Below, in pieces: positions 54,636-63,731 of a stretch of DNA of 64,000 bases (its first letter is position 1; every line of letters starts with the position of its first letter). The stretch is from Cupriavidus taiwanensis LMG 19424 (GTDB lineage Bacteria > Pseudomonadota > Gammaproteobacteria > Burkholderiales > Burkholderiaceae): the NCBI RefSeq assembly GCF_000069785.1, contig NC_010530.1, positions 180,001 through 244,000 on the forward strand, read 5' to 3'. Under the pieces are notes generated by a model. The model saw only the letters and a list, made by a program, of their open reading frames with translations, did no database searches and was not told the DNA's origin. A program made the translations under genes and the position numbers.

Positions 54636-55292
54636 TTAGGGCGATGCCTTGCACAGATAGCGCTCGAACCATTGCGCCGCCAGGCGGGCCACCGACTGCA
54701 GCGCGCCGGGCTCTTCGAACAGATGGGAAGCGCCGGGGACGATCACCAGCTTCTTCGGACATGCCAGCTGGGCGAAGGCCGACTCGTTCCGTTCCAGCAC
54801 GCTGACATCGAGCCCGCCCACGATCAGCATGGTCGGTGTCGGCAGGGTGGCCAGGGCGTCGGCGCCTGCCAGGTCGACCCTGCCGCCGCGCGAGACGATG
54901 GCGCCGATCGGGATTGGCGACAGGCTGGCGGCGCGAATCGATGCGGCGGCACCAATGCTGGCACCGAAGTAGCCCAGCCGAGCTGGCATGCCGGCCTGCT
55001 GCGTGACCCAGCTGGTGGCATGGGCAAGCCGCTCGGCCAGTAACGCAACGTCGAAGCGGATCGCCTGCACCTGGTCTTCGTCGGGCAGCAGCAGATCCAT
55101 CAGCAAGGTTCCGATGCCGCAGCGATTGAGTTCGGCTGCCACGTAGCGATTGCGCGGGCTATGGCGCGAACTGCCGGTGCCGTGCGCGAACAGCACCAGT
55201 GCCGCGGCGCCCGGTGGCAGCGCGAGCACGCCTTGCAAGATCACGCCGGCGGCCGGGATCGTCACCTCGGTGATGTTGGCATCGCCATGCAT
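54636..55292 (-). CDS. Alpha/beta hydrolase (dienelactone-hydrolase-like)
   Basis: A 218-residue small alpha/beta hydrolase. The nucleophile S112 lies in GYFGASIGAAA, the acid is near D162 (VGGLDVSVLERN) and the histidine is H190 (PGASHLFEEPG). FAHGTGSSRHSPRNRYVAAEL (36-56) forms the oxyanion region. Similar proteins are often fused or adjacent to phosphoribosyltransferases; here the gene is alone, divergent from a LysR gene across 212 bp. Substrate unknown. Confidence 0.83.
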   Translation of the reverse strand: MHGDANITEVTIPAAGVILQGVLALPPGAAALVLFAHGTGSSRHSPRNRYVAAELNRCGIGTLLMDLLLPDEDQVQAIRFDVALLAERLAHATSWVTQQAGMPARLGYFGASIGAAASIRAASLSPIPIGAIVSRGGRVDLAGADALATLPTPTMLIVGGLDVSVLERNESAFAQLACPKKLVIVPGASHLFEEPGALQSVARLAAQWFERYLCKASP

Positions 55293-55504
55293 GGCGCTGG
55301 CCTCCCATGGATGTCACGGATGCGGCCCCGATGTGCAGGGCGTGAGAACCGGCCGCATCGCCATTCACTATAGGGCGGGCATGGCAGCGGGGCCAGCCAA
55401 CGGCATCGCAGTGATAGCTGCAGGTTGACCATCCTGGGTAAAGCGATAAGAATTTGCGATCACAGGCACGAGCCTGTCCTTGCATCCCCGCCTTCGTCCT
55501 TCCC

Positions 55505-56431
55505 ATGATCCCACCCGTCAGCACCCTCCACGGCCGCCTCAAGATGCAGCACCTGCGCCTGCTGCTCGCCGTGGAAGAGCGCGGCTCGCTGCGCCAGGCC
55601 GCGGAAGCACTGACGCTGACGCAGCCCGCGGTCAGCAAGATGCTGCAGGACATGGAAGACCTGCTCGGCGTGCCATTGTTCGAGCGCCATGCGCGCGGGC
55701 TGCGGCCGACGCGGTTCGGGCTGGCGGCGACGCGCTACGCGCGGCTGGTGTTTGCGGATATGGGGGGCTTGCGCGACGAGCTGGTGGCGCTGGAGTCGGG
55801 CAAGATCGGCCGCGTGCGCGTGGGCGCGGTGATGGCGCCGACGCCGGGGCTGCTTGCCGACGTGATCCGGCAACTCAACCGCGATCATCCGCGGCTGGAG
55901 GTGGCGGTGCATGTCGAGACCAGCGACGTGCTGATGCCGCAGCTCGAGCGCGACCAGCTCGATCTTGTGCTGGGCCGGGTGCCGGATGGCTGGGACAGCA
56001 GCGGGCTGGCGTTCGAGCAACTGGGCGACGAGGGGCTGGCGATCGTGGTCGGGCCGCAGCATCCGCTGGCACGGCGGCGCAAGCTGACGTTCGCAGAGCT
56101 GACGCGCTACCCGTGGATCATGCAGCCGCGCCCCAGCCCGATGCGCGCGCTGATCGACCGCTCGTTCGAGGACGCCGGCGTGCCGGCGCCGCCGTCGACC
56201 ATCGAAACCGCGGCGGTGCTGATGACCACCTCGTTGCTGGCGGACAGCGAGCTGATCGCGGTGTTGCCGGAGTCGGTGGCGGCCTACTATGGCAGGCTCG
56301 GCGCGCTGGCGGTGTTGCCGCTGCCGCTGCCGCGCAAGCTGGGGCCCTATGGCATCGTCACGCGGCGGGGCCGCCCGCCGACCGCATCGATGAGCCTGCT
56401 GATCGATGCGTTGCGGGCGCTGTCGCGCTAG
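55505..56431 (+). CDS. LysR-family transcriptional regulator
   Basis: A 308-residue LysR protein: helix-turn-helix MQHLRLLLAVEERGSLRQAAEALTLTQPAVSKMLQDMEDLLGVPLFERHARGLRPT (from about residue 14), then the effector domain. It resembles the LysR group controlling aromatic or sugar-acid genes (GbpR-like). Divergent from the hydrolase gene and convergent with the semialdehyde dehydrogenase gene (12 bp between stops). The ATG at 55505 is chosen; an upstream start at 55454 adds 17 residues unlike the family. Confidence 0.86.
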   Translation: MIPPVSTLHGRLKMQHLRLLLAVEERGSLRQAAEALTLTQPAVSKMLQDMEDLLGVPLFERHARGLRPTRFGLAATRYARLVFADMGGLRDELVALESGKIGRVRVGAVMAPTPGLLADVIRQLNRDHPRLEVAVHVETSDVLMPQLERDQLDLVLGRVPDGWDSSGLAFEQLGDEGLAIVVGPQHPLARRRKLTFAELTRYPWIMQPRPSPMRALIDRSFEDAGVPAPPSTIETAAVLMTTSLLADSELIAVLPESVAAYYGRLGALAVLPLPLPRKLGPYGIVTRRGRPPTASMSLLIDALRALSR

Positions 56432-56443
56432 GGCGCCAGGACT

Positions 56444-58027
56444 TCAGCCGGCGCAGCCAGGCAGCTTGCCGTCCACGCGCCAGCTGTGGCGTTGCGGGCT
56501 GTCGGGGCACAACGACGCGGGCAACAGGCCTGCCGGCATGTCCTGGTAGCAGACCGGGCGCAGGAAACGTGCGATGGCCAGGCTGCCGACCGAGGTGCTG
56601 CGGCCGTCGGAAGTGGCCGGCCACGGGCCGCCATGCACCATCGCATGGCCGACTTCCACGCCGGTGCCGAAGCCGTTGACCAGGAGGCGCCCCGCCAGCC
56701 GTTCCAGCGCGGGAAGGAACGCGCGGGCCGCGTCGTGGTCGGCGTCATCCAGATGCAGCGCGGCGGTCAGCTGGCCTTCCAGTGCGTCGATGACGCCGCG
56801 CATCTCGGCGAGATCGCGGCAGCGCACCACCAGCGCGGCGGCGCCGAAGACTTCGTGGCGCAGCGCGGGGTCGGCGAGGAAGGCGGCGGCGTCGGTGGCG
56901 AACAGTGCCGCCTGTCCCTGGGTGGCCGATCCCGCCGGACCGCGCGCGACAGTCTGTACCTGGGCGTGCCCGGCGAGCGACGCCACACCGGCGCAATAGG
57001 CGCGATGGATGCCGGGAGTCAGCATGGTCGCCGCCGGCAGCGTGGCCAGCCGCGCCGAAGCGGCCTGCAGGAAGCGGTCCAGGTTGTCCCCTGCAACGGC
57101 CAGCACCAGGCCGGGATTGGTGCAGAACTGCCCGGCGCCCAGCGTCAGCGAATCGGCGAAGGCGGTGCCGATGGCTTCGGCGCGGCTGGCCAGCGCATGC
57201 GGGAACAGCAACACCGGGTTGACGCTGCTCATCTCGGCATAGACCGGGATCGGTTCGGCGCGCGCGGCCGCGATCGCCATCAGCGCCATGCCGCCGGCGC
57301 GCGAGCCGGTGAAGCCGACGGCCTTGATGCGGCGATCCGCCACCAGCCCTTGTCCGATCTCCAGCCCCGCGTCGAACAGCAGCGAGAAGGTCCCCTCGGG
57401 CAGGTCCAGGTCATCGACGGCCTTGCGGATCGCGCGGCCGACCAGCTCCGACGTGCCCGGGTGCGCGGGATGCGCCTTGACGATGACGGGGCAGCCGGCG
57501 GCCAGCGCCGATGCCGTATCGCCGCCCGCCACCGAGAAGGCCAGCGGGAAGTTGCTGGCGCCGAACACCGCCACCGGCCCCAGCGGGATCTGGCGCAGGC
57601 GCAGGTCCGGGCGCGGCAGCGGCTTGCGTTCGGGCTGGGCCGGATCCACGCGCAGTTCCAGGAAATCGCCCTGGCGCAGCATGTTCGCGAACAGCCGCAG
57701 CTGGCCCACGGTGCGGCCGCGCTCGCCCTCGATGCGGGCGCGCGGCAGGCCGGATTCGGCGACGCAGCGGTCGACCAGCGCATCGCCTAGCGCCAGGATG
57801 TTGGCGGCGATGGCTTCGAGGAAATCGGCGCGGCGCCCGGGTGCGGTTTCGCGGTAGGGGTCGAATGCTTGCCAGGCGAGGGCGCAGGCGTGGTCGAGCT
57901 GCTGCGGCGTGGCGCCGCCGAAGGCGGGTTCCAGTTCGGTGCCGGTGGCGGCGTCGATGGCGTGGAGGGTGCCGTGGGTGCCGCGTAGTGATTGGCGGCC
58001 GATCAGGAGGTTGCCGGTGAGGGTCAT
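56444..58027 (-). CDS. 2-oxoglutarate semialdehyde (2,5-dioxovalerate) dehydrogenase
   Basis: A 527-residue aldehyde dehydrogenase of the class III KGSADH type, oxidising alpha-ketoglutaric semialdehyde to 2-oxoglutarate with NAD(P)+. Catalytic C302 ([10 protein letters not shown]), general base E265 ([11 protein letters not shown]), oxyanion N159 ([10 protein letters not shown]) and GFTGSRAGG for the cofactor. [12 protein letters not shown] and the long C-terminus are typical of this class. Lies 96 bp downstream of the DapA-family dehydratase gene in the same direction, with a strong hairpin between them; together they would turn 2-keto-3-deoxy-pentonate into 2-oxoglutarate. Confidence 0.88.
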   Translation of the reverse strand: MTLTGNLLIGRQSLRGTHGTLHAIDAATGTELEPAFGGATPQQLDHACALAWQAFDPYRETAPGRRADFLEAIAANILALGDALVDRCVAESGLPRARIEGERGRTVGQLRLFANMLRQGDFLELRVDPAQPERKPLPRPDLRLRQIPLGPVAVFGASNFPLAFSVAGGDTASALAAGCPVIVKAHPAHPGTSELVGRAIRKAVDDLDLPEGTFSLLFDAGLEIGQGLVADRRIKAVGFTGSRAGGMALMAIAAARAEPIPVYAEMSSVNPVLLFPHALASRAEAIGTAFADSLTLGAGQFCTNPGLVLAVAGDNLDRFLQAASARLATLPAATMLTPGIHRAYCAGVASLAGHAQVQTVARGPAGSATQGQAALFATDAAAFLADPALRHEVFGAAALVVRCRDLAEMRGVIDALEGQLTAALHLDDADHDAARAFLPALERLAGRLLVNGFGTGVEVGHAMVHGGPWPATSDGRSTSVGSLAIARFLRPVCYQDMPAGLLPASLCPDSPQRHSWRVDGKLPGCAG

Positions 58028-58077
58028 GGTGGGGTTCGGATAGGCGTTGGCAGGTGTGCGTTCAGAACGGGAAGGGG

Positions 58078-58106
58078 GCCGGCGCCTCTCGATACGAGGC
58101 GCCGGC
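58078..58106. terminator. Intra-operon hairpin between the dehydratase and semialdehyde dehydrogenase genes
   Basis: A perfect 11-bp stem, GCCGGCGCCTC (58078-58088) with GAGGCGCCGGC (58096-58106), loop TCGATAC. No T-run on the minus strand. It may trim or attenuate the message between the two genes. Confidence 0.55.
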
Positions 58107-58123
58107 ACATCAAGGACAGTGCC

Positions 58124-59056
58124 TCACCGCCCCCACCGCAACACCAGCGGATCCAGCCGCCGCGCGATTCGCAGCAGTCCTTCGCGCGTGGCCGGGTGCA
58201 TTGGCTGCAGCGGGTGGCGTACCGCGTCCGATGCGATCACGCCGCCTTCCTGCATCAGCACCTTGCTGGTCGCCAGCCAGCCCTGGCGGTTTTCATAGTT
58301 GATCAGCGGCAGCCATTGCTGGTAGCGCTGCGCGGCCAGTTCCGCGTCGCCGGCCTGCCAGGCATCGAGGATCTGGCGGATGCCGTCGGGAAAGCCCGCG
58401 CCGGTCATGGCGCCGGTGGCGCCCGCTTCCAGGTCGGCCATCAGCGTGATGGCCTCTTCGCCGTCCCAGGGGCCGACGATGGCGTCGCCGCCAAGCTCGA
58501 TCAGCTCGCGCAGCTTGGCCGCGGCCTGTGGCACCTCGATCTTGAAGTACGACACATTGCCGATCTCGCGCGCCATGCGCGCGAGGAACGGCGCGCTCAG
58601 CGTGGTGCCGCTGACCGGCGCGTCCTGGATCATGATGGGGATGTCGATAGCGTCCGAGACCGTGGCGAAGAATTCATGGATGCTGCGCTCGGGCATGCGG
58701 ATGGTGGCGCCGTGGTAGGGCGGCATCACCATCACCATGGCCGCGCCGGCATCCTGCGCCGCGCGGCTGCGCTCGGCGCACAGGCGCGAGCTGAAATGCG
58801 TGGTGGTGACGATCACCGGCACGCGGCCGTCGACGTGTTCCAGCACGGTCTTCATCAGCACGTTGCGCTCGTCGTCGCTGAGCACGAACTGCTCGGAGAA
58901 ATTGGCCAGGATGCAGAGGCCGTGCGAGCCGGCATCGATCATGAAGTCGATGCAGCGGCGCTGGCCGTCCAGGTCGAGCCCGCCTTGCGCGTCGAAGATG
59001 GTGGGCGCCACCGGGAATACGCCGCGGTAGACGGTGGGAGTTGGGCTGCGGGTCAT
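58124..59056 (-). CDS. DapA-family dehydratase, probable 2-keto-3-deoxy-L-arabonate dehydratase
   Basis: A 310-residue DHDPS/NAL-family protein. The Schiff-base lysine is K172 (SYFKIEVPQAA) and the active-site tyrosine is Y114 (VMPPYHG). PTIFDAQGGLDLDGQRRCIDFMIDAG at the N-terminus and VRHPLQPMHPATREGLLRIARRLDPLVLRWGR at the end closely resemble the Azospirillum-type L-2-keto-3-deoxyarabonate dehydratase, which yields 2-oxoglutarate semialdehyde, the substrate of the next gene's product. Divergent from a LysR gene (114 bp with an inverted repeat). Other 2-keto-3-deoxy acids are possible substrates. Confidence 0.85.
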   Translation of the reverse strand: MTRSPTPTVYRGVFPVAPTIFDAQGGLDLDGQRRCIDFMIDAGSHGLCILANFSEQFVLSDDERNVLMKTVLEHVDGRVPVIVTTTHFSSRLCAERSRAAQDAGAAMVMVMPPYHGATIRMPERSIHEFFATVSDAIDIPIMIQDAPVSGTTLSAPFLARMAREIGNVSYFKIEVPQAAAKLRELIELGGDAIVGPWDGEEAITLMADLEAGATGAMTGAGFPDGIRQILDAWQAGDAELAAQRYQQWLPLINYENRQGWLATSKVLMQEGGVIASDAVRHPLQPMHPATREGLLRIARRLDPLVLRWGR

Positions 59057-59091
59057 GGTCTGTCTCGGGGCTTTCGGTCAATGGGTCGGGC

Positions 59092-59124
59092 CAATATACG
59101 AGCCGCCCGGCCGGCTGTATATTG
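59092..59124. promoter_or_regulatory. Inverted repeat in the divergent dehydratase-LysR promoter region
   Basis: CAATATAC (59092-59099) and GTATATTG (59117-59124) are perfect inverted arms around AGCCG-cccggc-CGGCT. The AT-rich arms stand out from the GC-rich background. Placed midway between the two starts, it fits a LysR operator controlling both genes. Confidence 0.6.
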
Positions 59125-59170
59125 AAACCTTTCCATCTGGTGATCGCTTTTGCGACTCACTCGCCCTGTC

Positions 59171-60127
59171 ATGAAATCTACCCTGGAAACCGTCATGGGC
59201 CGCCTGCGCGTGAAGCAGTTGCAACTGCTGATCGCGCTGGACGAACACGCCTCGCTGCACCAGGCGGCAGCGGCCATGGCGATGACCCAGTCCGCGGCGA
59301 GCAAGTCGCTGCAGGAGCTGGAAAGCATGCTGGAGGCCCCGTTGTTCGAGCGCTCCCGGCGCGGCATGCGGCCCAACGCCTTCGGCCATTGCGTGATCCG
59401 GCACGCGCGCCAGCTGGTGGCCGACCTGGGCGCGATGTGCGACGAGGTGGCCGGCATCCGCGCCGGCAGCGGCGGCCGCGTCGCCGTCGGCACCATCATG
59501 GGCGCGGTCCCCGACGTGCTGGTGCCGGCGCTGGCGCAGTTGCGCCAGGCGCACCCGGAACTGGCGCTGGAAGTGATCGAGGACACCAGCCGCCGCCTGC
59601 TGGAACTGCTCGACGACGGCCACCTGGACCTGGTGATCGGCCGCTCGCTGGTCAGCGACGAGCCGGGGCGGTATCACTATCACCCGCTCGGCGACGAGCA
59701 GGTGGCGGTGGTGGTGGGGCGCTCGCACCCCGCGCCGCGCACGGCTGCACTGGGCTTTGCCGACCTCAAGGGATATCGCTGGATCACGTATGCCGGCCAT
59801 ATGCCGATGCATGCGCTGCTGCAGCGCGAACTGGACCTGGCCGGCATGAGCTTTCCGGCCAATGCGGTGTCGACCTCGTCGGCGTTCGTCACGGTGGCGA
59901 TGCTGCAGGGCGATCCCGGCCTGGTATCGCTGCTGCCGGCGGGCGTGGCCGACATGTTCGTGCGCCAGAAGATGCTGCGCATCCTGCCCGTGCGGCTGCA
60001 GTCGCGCCAGCAGACCTTCGGCATCGTCACGCGGCGCGGAGGCGGCTTGTCGGCAGCGGCGCGGCAGCTGGTGGCTATCCTGAAAGCAGGCCTGCGCGGA
60101 CCCGGTGCGGCGCAGGGCAAGGTATAA
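59171..60127 (+). CDS. LysR-family regulator of the sugar-acid locus
   Basis: A 318-residue LysR protein with helix-turn-helix VKQLQLLIALDEHASLHQAAAAMAMTQSAASKSLQELESMLEAPLFERSRRGMRPN and an effector domain. It is of the same subgroup as the regulators at 55505 and at the window end (LPxxVAxxF..MMxILP pattern). Divergent from the dehydratase gene and 109 bp upstream of the Bug gene, so it probably controls the locus. The ATG at 59171 is preferred over a TTG at 59150. Confidence 0.86.
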   Translation: MKSTLETVMGRLRVKQLQLLIALDEHASLHQAAAAMAMTQSAASKSLQELESMLEAPLFERSRRGMRPNAFGHCVIRHARQLVADLGAMCDEVAGIRAGSGGRVAVGTIMGAVPDVLVPALAQLRQAHPELALEVIEDTSRRLLELLDDGHLDLVIGRSLVSDEPGRYHYHPLGDEQVAVVVGRSHPAPRTAALGFADLKGYRWITYAGHMPMHALLQRELDLAGMSFPANAVSTSSAFVTVAMLQGDPGLVSLLPAGVADMFVRQKMLRILPVRLQSRQQTFGIVTRRGGGLSAAARQLVAILKAGLRGPGAAQGKV

Positions 60128-60163
60128 CGTCAGGTGATCGCCAGTTCAAAAAACGTCAGTAGT

Positions 60164-60188
60164 AGCGAATCGCTGATGCTCCTATAGT
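60164..60188 (+). promoter_or_regulatory. Candidate operator and -10 before the Bug-pdxA-dehydratase genes
   Basis: AGCGA-A-TCGCT (60164-60174), a perfect inverted repeat, is followed by TATAGT (60183-60188), 49 bp before the start of the Bug gene. No good -35 is seen, which is common for LysR-activated promoters. Confidence 0.4.
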
Positions 60189-60236
60189 CTGGCCATCCGC
60201 GCCGCAGAGCCGGACAGCAAACGACGGAGACAGGCA

Positions 60237-61214
60237 ATGAAGACATGGATCGCCGGCGCACTCGCCGGCCTCGCCACGGTGGCCGCGGTGGCCGCGACAA
60301 CAGGCGCGGCATGGGCCCAGGACACACGGCCGGTGCGGCTGATGGTGGGTGCCGCGCCAGGCGGCGGTACCGACGTGATGGCGCGTATCGTCTCCGACAA
60401 GCTCGCCGCGCAGCTGAAGCAGCCGGTGGTGGTGGACAACCGCCCGGGCGCGTCCAATACCATTGCCGCGGACATCACCGCCAAGGCGCCGGCGGACGGC
60501 AATACGCTGCTGATGGGCGTGGTCACCTCGCAAGCCATCGCGCCGCACCTGCTCAAGCTGCAGTTCGATCCGCTCAAGGACCTGGCGCCGGTGGCGCTGG
60601 TGTCGACCGTGCCCAATGTGCTGGTGGTCAACAATCAGGTGACGGCGCGTGACGTCAAGGCGCTGGTGGCGCAGATCCAGGCGAATCCGGACAAGTTCCG
60701 CTACAGCTCGTCGGGGGTCGGCAGCACCCAGCACCTGGCCGGCGCGGCCTTTGCGCGCCAGATCAAGGGCAAGCTGCTGCATGTGCCGTACAAGAGCAGC
60801 AGCAGTGCGCTGGTGGATCTGATGGGCGGGCAGGTGGACATGAGCTTCGAGACCATGCCCTCGGTCATCAGCCATATCAAGGCCGGCAAGTTGCGCGCGC
60901 TGGCGGTGACCGCCGACCAGCGCTCGGCACTGCTGCCCAACGTACCCACCCTGGCCGAAGCCGGCGTGCCGGGCATCCAGATGAGTGCGTGGTACGGGGT
61001 CTATGCCCCGGCCGGCACGCCGCCCGCGACGCTGCAGAAGCTCGGCGCGGCGCTGGCAACGGTCATCAAGGATCCCGACACCGTGCGCCGGCTGGCCGAC
61101 GTGGGCGCGGTGCCCGGCGCGCTGAACGCGGCGCAGTTCGATGCGTTCTCGCGTGCCGAATATGCGCGGTACGGCAAGCTGATCGCGGAACTGGGCGTCA
61201 AGCTCGACCAATAA
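60237..61214 (+). CDS. Bug-family tripartite tricarboxylate substrate-binding protein
   Basis: A 325-residue periplasmic binding protein with a signal peptide (ALAGLATVAAVAATTGAAWAQ) and the Bug motif RPVRLMVGAAPGGGTDVMARIVSDKL, then VVVDNRPGASNTIAAD. It lacks TctAB partners here. Placed between the LysR gene and the PdxA-family gene on the same strand (16 bp to the latter), it probably captures the sugar acid or hydroxy-acid degraded by this locus. Confidence 0.89.
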   Translation: MKTWIAGALAGLATVAAVAATTGAAWAQDTRPVRLMVGAAPGGGTDVMARIVSDKLAAQLKQPVVVDNRPGASNTIAADITAKAPADGNTLLMGVVTSQAIAPHLLKLQFDPLKDLAPVALVSTVPNVLVVNNQVTARDVKALVAQIQANPDKFRYSSSGVGSTQHLAGAAFARQIKGKLLHVPYKSSSSALVDLMGGQVDMSFETMPSVISHIKAGKLRALAVTADQRSALLPNVPTLAEAGVPGIQMSAWYGVYAPAGTPPATLQKLGAALATVIKDPDTVRRLADVGAVPGALNAAQFDAFSRAEYARYGKLIAELGVKLDQ

Positions 61215-61230
61215 TATTTTCGGAAGCCTC

Positions 61231-62253
61231 ATGCATTCCCGTCCAAGAATCGCCATGGTGCTGGGCGACCCCGCCGGCATCGGTCCCGAACTGATCGCAC
61301 GCCTGCTGGCCGACCCGGCCAGCAGCGCACAGGCAGATATCCTGCTGATCGCCGACCGTGCCGAATGGCGCCACGGCATGCAGGTCGCCGGGGTCGAGCT
61401 GGCCCTGGCCGAGACCGATGTGCCCGCCTTCGCCGCCGATGGCCAGCCCCGCCTGTACCACTGGCAGTTGCCCGACAGCGCGGCCTATGCGCGCGGCGTG
61501 GCCAGCGCCGAAGGCGGGCGCTACAGCCTGGGCACGCTGAAGCTGGCGCTGGAGCTGGCGCAGGCCGGACAGGCCGATGCCATCCTGTTCGGGCCGCTGA
61601 ACAAGAGTTCGCTGCACGCCGCCGGCATGGCCCACAGCGACGAGCTGCACTGGTTCGCCGAACAACTCGGCTACCGCGGCGATTTCTGCGAGTTCAACGT
61701 GCTGGACGGGCTGTGGACCTCGCGCGTGACTTCGCACGTCGCGCTCAAGGACGTGCCGGCGCTGATCACGCCGGAGCGCGTGGGCGGCGCGATCGACCTG
61801 ATCGACCAGGCGCTGCGGCGCGCCGGCATGGCCAGCCCGCGCATCGCGGTATGCGGCCTGAACCCGCACAACGGCGACAACGGCGCCTTCGGCCGCGAAG
61901 AGATCGACGTGATTGCTCCCGCCGTGGTTGCGGCGCGCGAGCGCGGCGTCAATGCGCAGGGCCCGTTCCCGGCCGACACCATCTTCCTGAAGGTGCAGGG
62001 CGGGCCGTCGCAGCGGCAGTTCGACGCCATCGTCACCATGTACCACGACCAGGGGCAGATCGGCATCAAGCTGATGGGTTTCTCGCGCGGCGTCACGGTG
62101 CAGGGCGGCCTGCCGGTGCCGATCACCACGCCCGCGCACGGCACCGCGTTCGATATCACGCAGCAGGGCCGCGCCGATCCCGGCGCCACGCTGCAGGCGT
62201 TCCAGATTGCCTGCCGCATGGGGGCGCAACGGCGCGCCGCCGCGCAAGCCTAG
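61231..62253 (+). CDS. PdxA-family dehydrogenase (PdxA2/TphB-like)
   Basis: A 340-residue protein of the 4-hydroxythreonine-4-phosphate dehydrogenase family. Metal-binding histidines H169 (RVTSHVAL), H213 ([16 protein letters not shown]) and H272 ([12 protein letters not shown]) are present, with [14 protein letters not shown] at the N-terminus. Members act on phosphorylated hydroxy acids (PdxA, PdxA2) or diols (TphB) by oxidative decarboxylation. The locus has no DUF1537-type kinase, which normally accompanies PdxA2, so the substrate is open. Cotranscribed with the Bug gene; 91 bp to the next gene. Confidence 0.88.
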   Translation: MHSRPRIAMVLGDPAGIGPELIARLLADPASSAQADILLIADRAEWRHGMQVAGVELALAETDVPAFAADGQPRLYHWQLPDSAAYARGVASAEGGRYSLGTLKLALELAQAGQADAILFGPLNKSSLHAAGMAHSDELHWFAEQLGYRGDFCEFNVLDGLWTSRVTSHVALKDVPALITPERVGGAIDLIDQALRRAGMASPRIAVCGLNPHNGDNGAFGREEIDVIAPAVVAARERGVNAQGPFPADTIFLKVQGGPSQRQFDAIVTMYHDQGQIGIKLMGFSRGVTVQGGLPVPITTPAHGTAFDITQQGRADPGATLQAFQIACRMGAQRRAAAQA

Positions 62254-62344
62254 TCACCCGTCCATCCACTACCGGAACCAGCATGACCGCCCCCGGCGCG
62301 GCCGGGGGGCGTTCGCGCCAACGCATTGCCATCAGGAGCTGAAC

Positions 62345-63520
62345 ATGAAGATCACCAACGTCCGCGCCCGCGTCTTTGAATGGAAGGGCAAGACCGTTCC
62401 GCCGCAGGCGCATTTCTGCACCAACGCCACCGACATCCTGTTCGAGCGCGGCGACGCCATGGGCTCGTTCCGCTTCCACGGCTGGATGGTGGTCGAGATC
62501 GAGACCGATACCGGGCTGGTCGGCATCGGCAACTGCGCGCTGGCGCCGCGCGTGGCCAAGCAGATCGTCGACCAGTACCTGGCGCCGGTGGTGGTGGGCC
62601 AGGATCCGTTCGACAACGAATACCTGTGGCAGAAGATGTATCGGCGCACCCATGCCTGGGGCCGCAAAGGCATTGGCATGGCGGCGATCTCGGCGGTGGA
62701 TATCGCGCTGTGGGACCTGATGGGCAAGGCCGTCGGCAAGCCGGTGTTCAAGCTGCTGGGCGGTCGCACCAAGGAAAAGATCTGGTGCTATGCCTCCAAG
62801 CTCTACAACAACGACGACCGCGATGCCTTCCTGGCCGAGGCGCAGCGCTACCTCGACCAGGGCTTTACCGCGATGAAGATGCGCTTCGGCTATGGCCCCA
62901 AGGACGGTCCCGCCGGCATGCAGAAGAACCTCGAGCAGGTGCGCCTGCTGCGCGAGCTGGTCGGCGACGGCGTCGACATCATGCTGGAGTGCTACATGGG
63001 CTGGACGCTCGAATACGCGCGCCGCATGCTGCCGCGCCTGGCCGAGTTCAACCCGCGCTGGCTGGAAGAGCCGGTGATCGCCGACGATATCGAAGGTTAT
63101 ATCGAGCTGAAGAAGGCCAGCCCGTTCCCGATCTCCGGCGGCGAGCACGAATTCACATCGTACGGCTTCAAGGACCTGCTCGAGCGCCGCGCGGTCGACG
63201 TGATCCAGTACGACACCAACCGCGTCGGCGGCATCACCGCGGCGCAGAAGATCAACGCCATGGCCGAGGCCTGGTCGGTGCCGGTGATCCCGCACGCCGG
63301 CCAGATGCACAACTACCACCTGACCATGGCGTCGACCGCGTCGCCGATGGCCGAGTATTTCCCCGTGCACGACGTCGAGGTCGGCAACGAGCTGTTCTAC
63401 TACATCTTCAAGGGCGACCCGGCGCCGGACAACGGCACCCTGCAGCTTGACGACAACCTGCCGGGGCTGGGGCTGGAACTGAACGAGGCGTATTTCGACC
63501 AGTTCGACATCATCGGCTGA
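62345..63520 (+). CDS. Enolase-superfamily sugar-acid dehydratase (rhamnonate-dehydratase-like)
   Basis: A 391-residue mandelate racemase/muconate lactonizing family enzyme. The N-terminal capping domain leads to the barrel with K178-M-R180 (the KxR base position), metal ligands near E215 (MLECYMGW), E241/E242 (WLEEPV) and E267 (SGGEHEF), and H317 ([11 protein letters not shown]). The spacing resembles RhmD (L-rhamnonate dehydratase) and related acid-sugar dehydratases, which make 2-keto-3-deoxy acids. It could supply the substrate of the DapA-family dehydratase of this locus. AGGAGC precedes the ATG. Confidence 0.85.
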   Translation: MKITNVRARVFEWKGKTVPPQAHFCTNATDILFERGDAMGSFRFHGWMVVEIETDTGLVGIGNCALAPRVAKQIVDQYLAPVVVGQDPFDNEYLWQKMYRRTHAWGRKGIGMAAISAVDIALWDLMGKAVGKPVFKLLGGRTKEKIWCYASKLYNNDDRDAFLAEAQRYLDQGFTAMKMRFGYGPKDGPAGMQKNLEQVRLLRELVGDGVDIMLECYMGWTLEYARRMLPRLAEFNPRWLEEPVIADDIEGYIELKKASPFPISGGEHEFTSYGFKDLLERRAVDVIQYDTNRVGGITAAQKINAMAEAWSVPVIPHAGQMHNYHLTMASTASPMAEYFPVHDVEVGNELFYYIFKGDPAPDNGTLQLDDNLPGLGLELNEAYFDQFDIIG

Positions 63521-63558
63521 CGCCAAAATGCCGGTTCAGTTAAGAGATCAATCACTAC

Positions 63559-63707
63559 TGTCATTCCCGCGCAGGCGGGACAATGCGCGGATGCGCATTG
63601 GACGTCCGGAGGACGGCCCGCAGGGTGAGCGGTAGCGAGCAATCCAGCGTCTTTCTCGTCCCCTTCGGAATAAAGTCACTGGGTTCCCGCCTTCGCGGGA
63701 ACGACGG
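63559..63707. repeat. Inverted-repeat-bounded intergenic element (about 150 bp)
   Basis: It starts with a hairpin TCATTCCCGCGCAGGCGGGA (63561-63580) and ends with the related hairpin TTCCCGCCTTCGCGGGAA (63684-63701) in opposite orientation. Such CATTCCCGCG..GCGGGAA elements are common dispersed repeats in beta-proteobacterial and Xanthomonas intergenic regions. It lies between convergent genes. No ORF. Confidence 0.7.
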
Positions 63708-63731
63708 TCGCTAACTGAACGGCATGACGGC

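Noticed and set aside
61231..62253. Housekeeping pdxA of vitamin B6 synthesis
   Set aside because: It sits with sugar-acid genes rather than with the surA/ksgA genes typical of housekeeping pdxA, and its active-site surroundings look like the PdxA2/TphB group.
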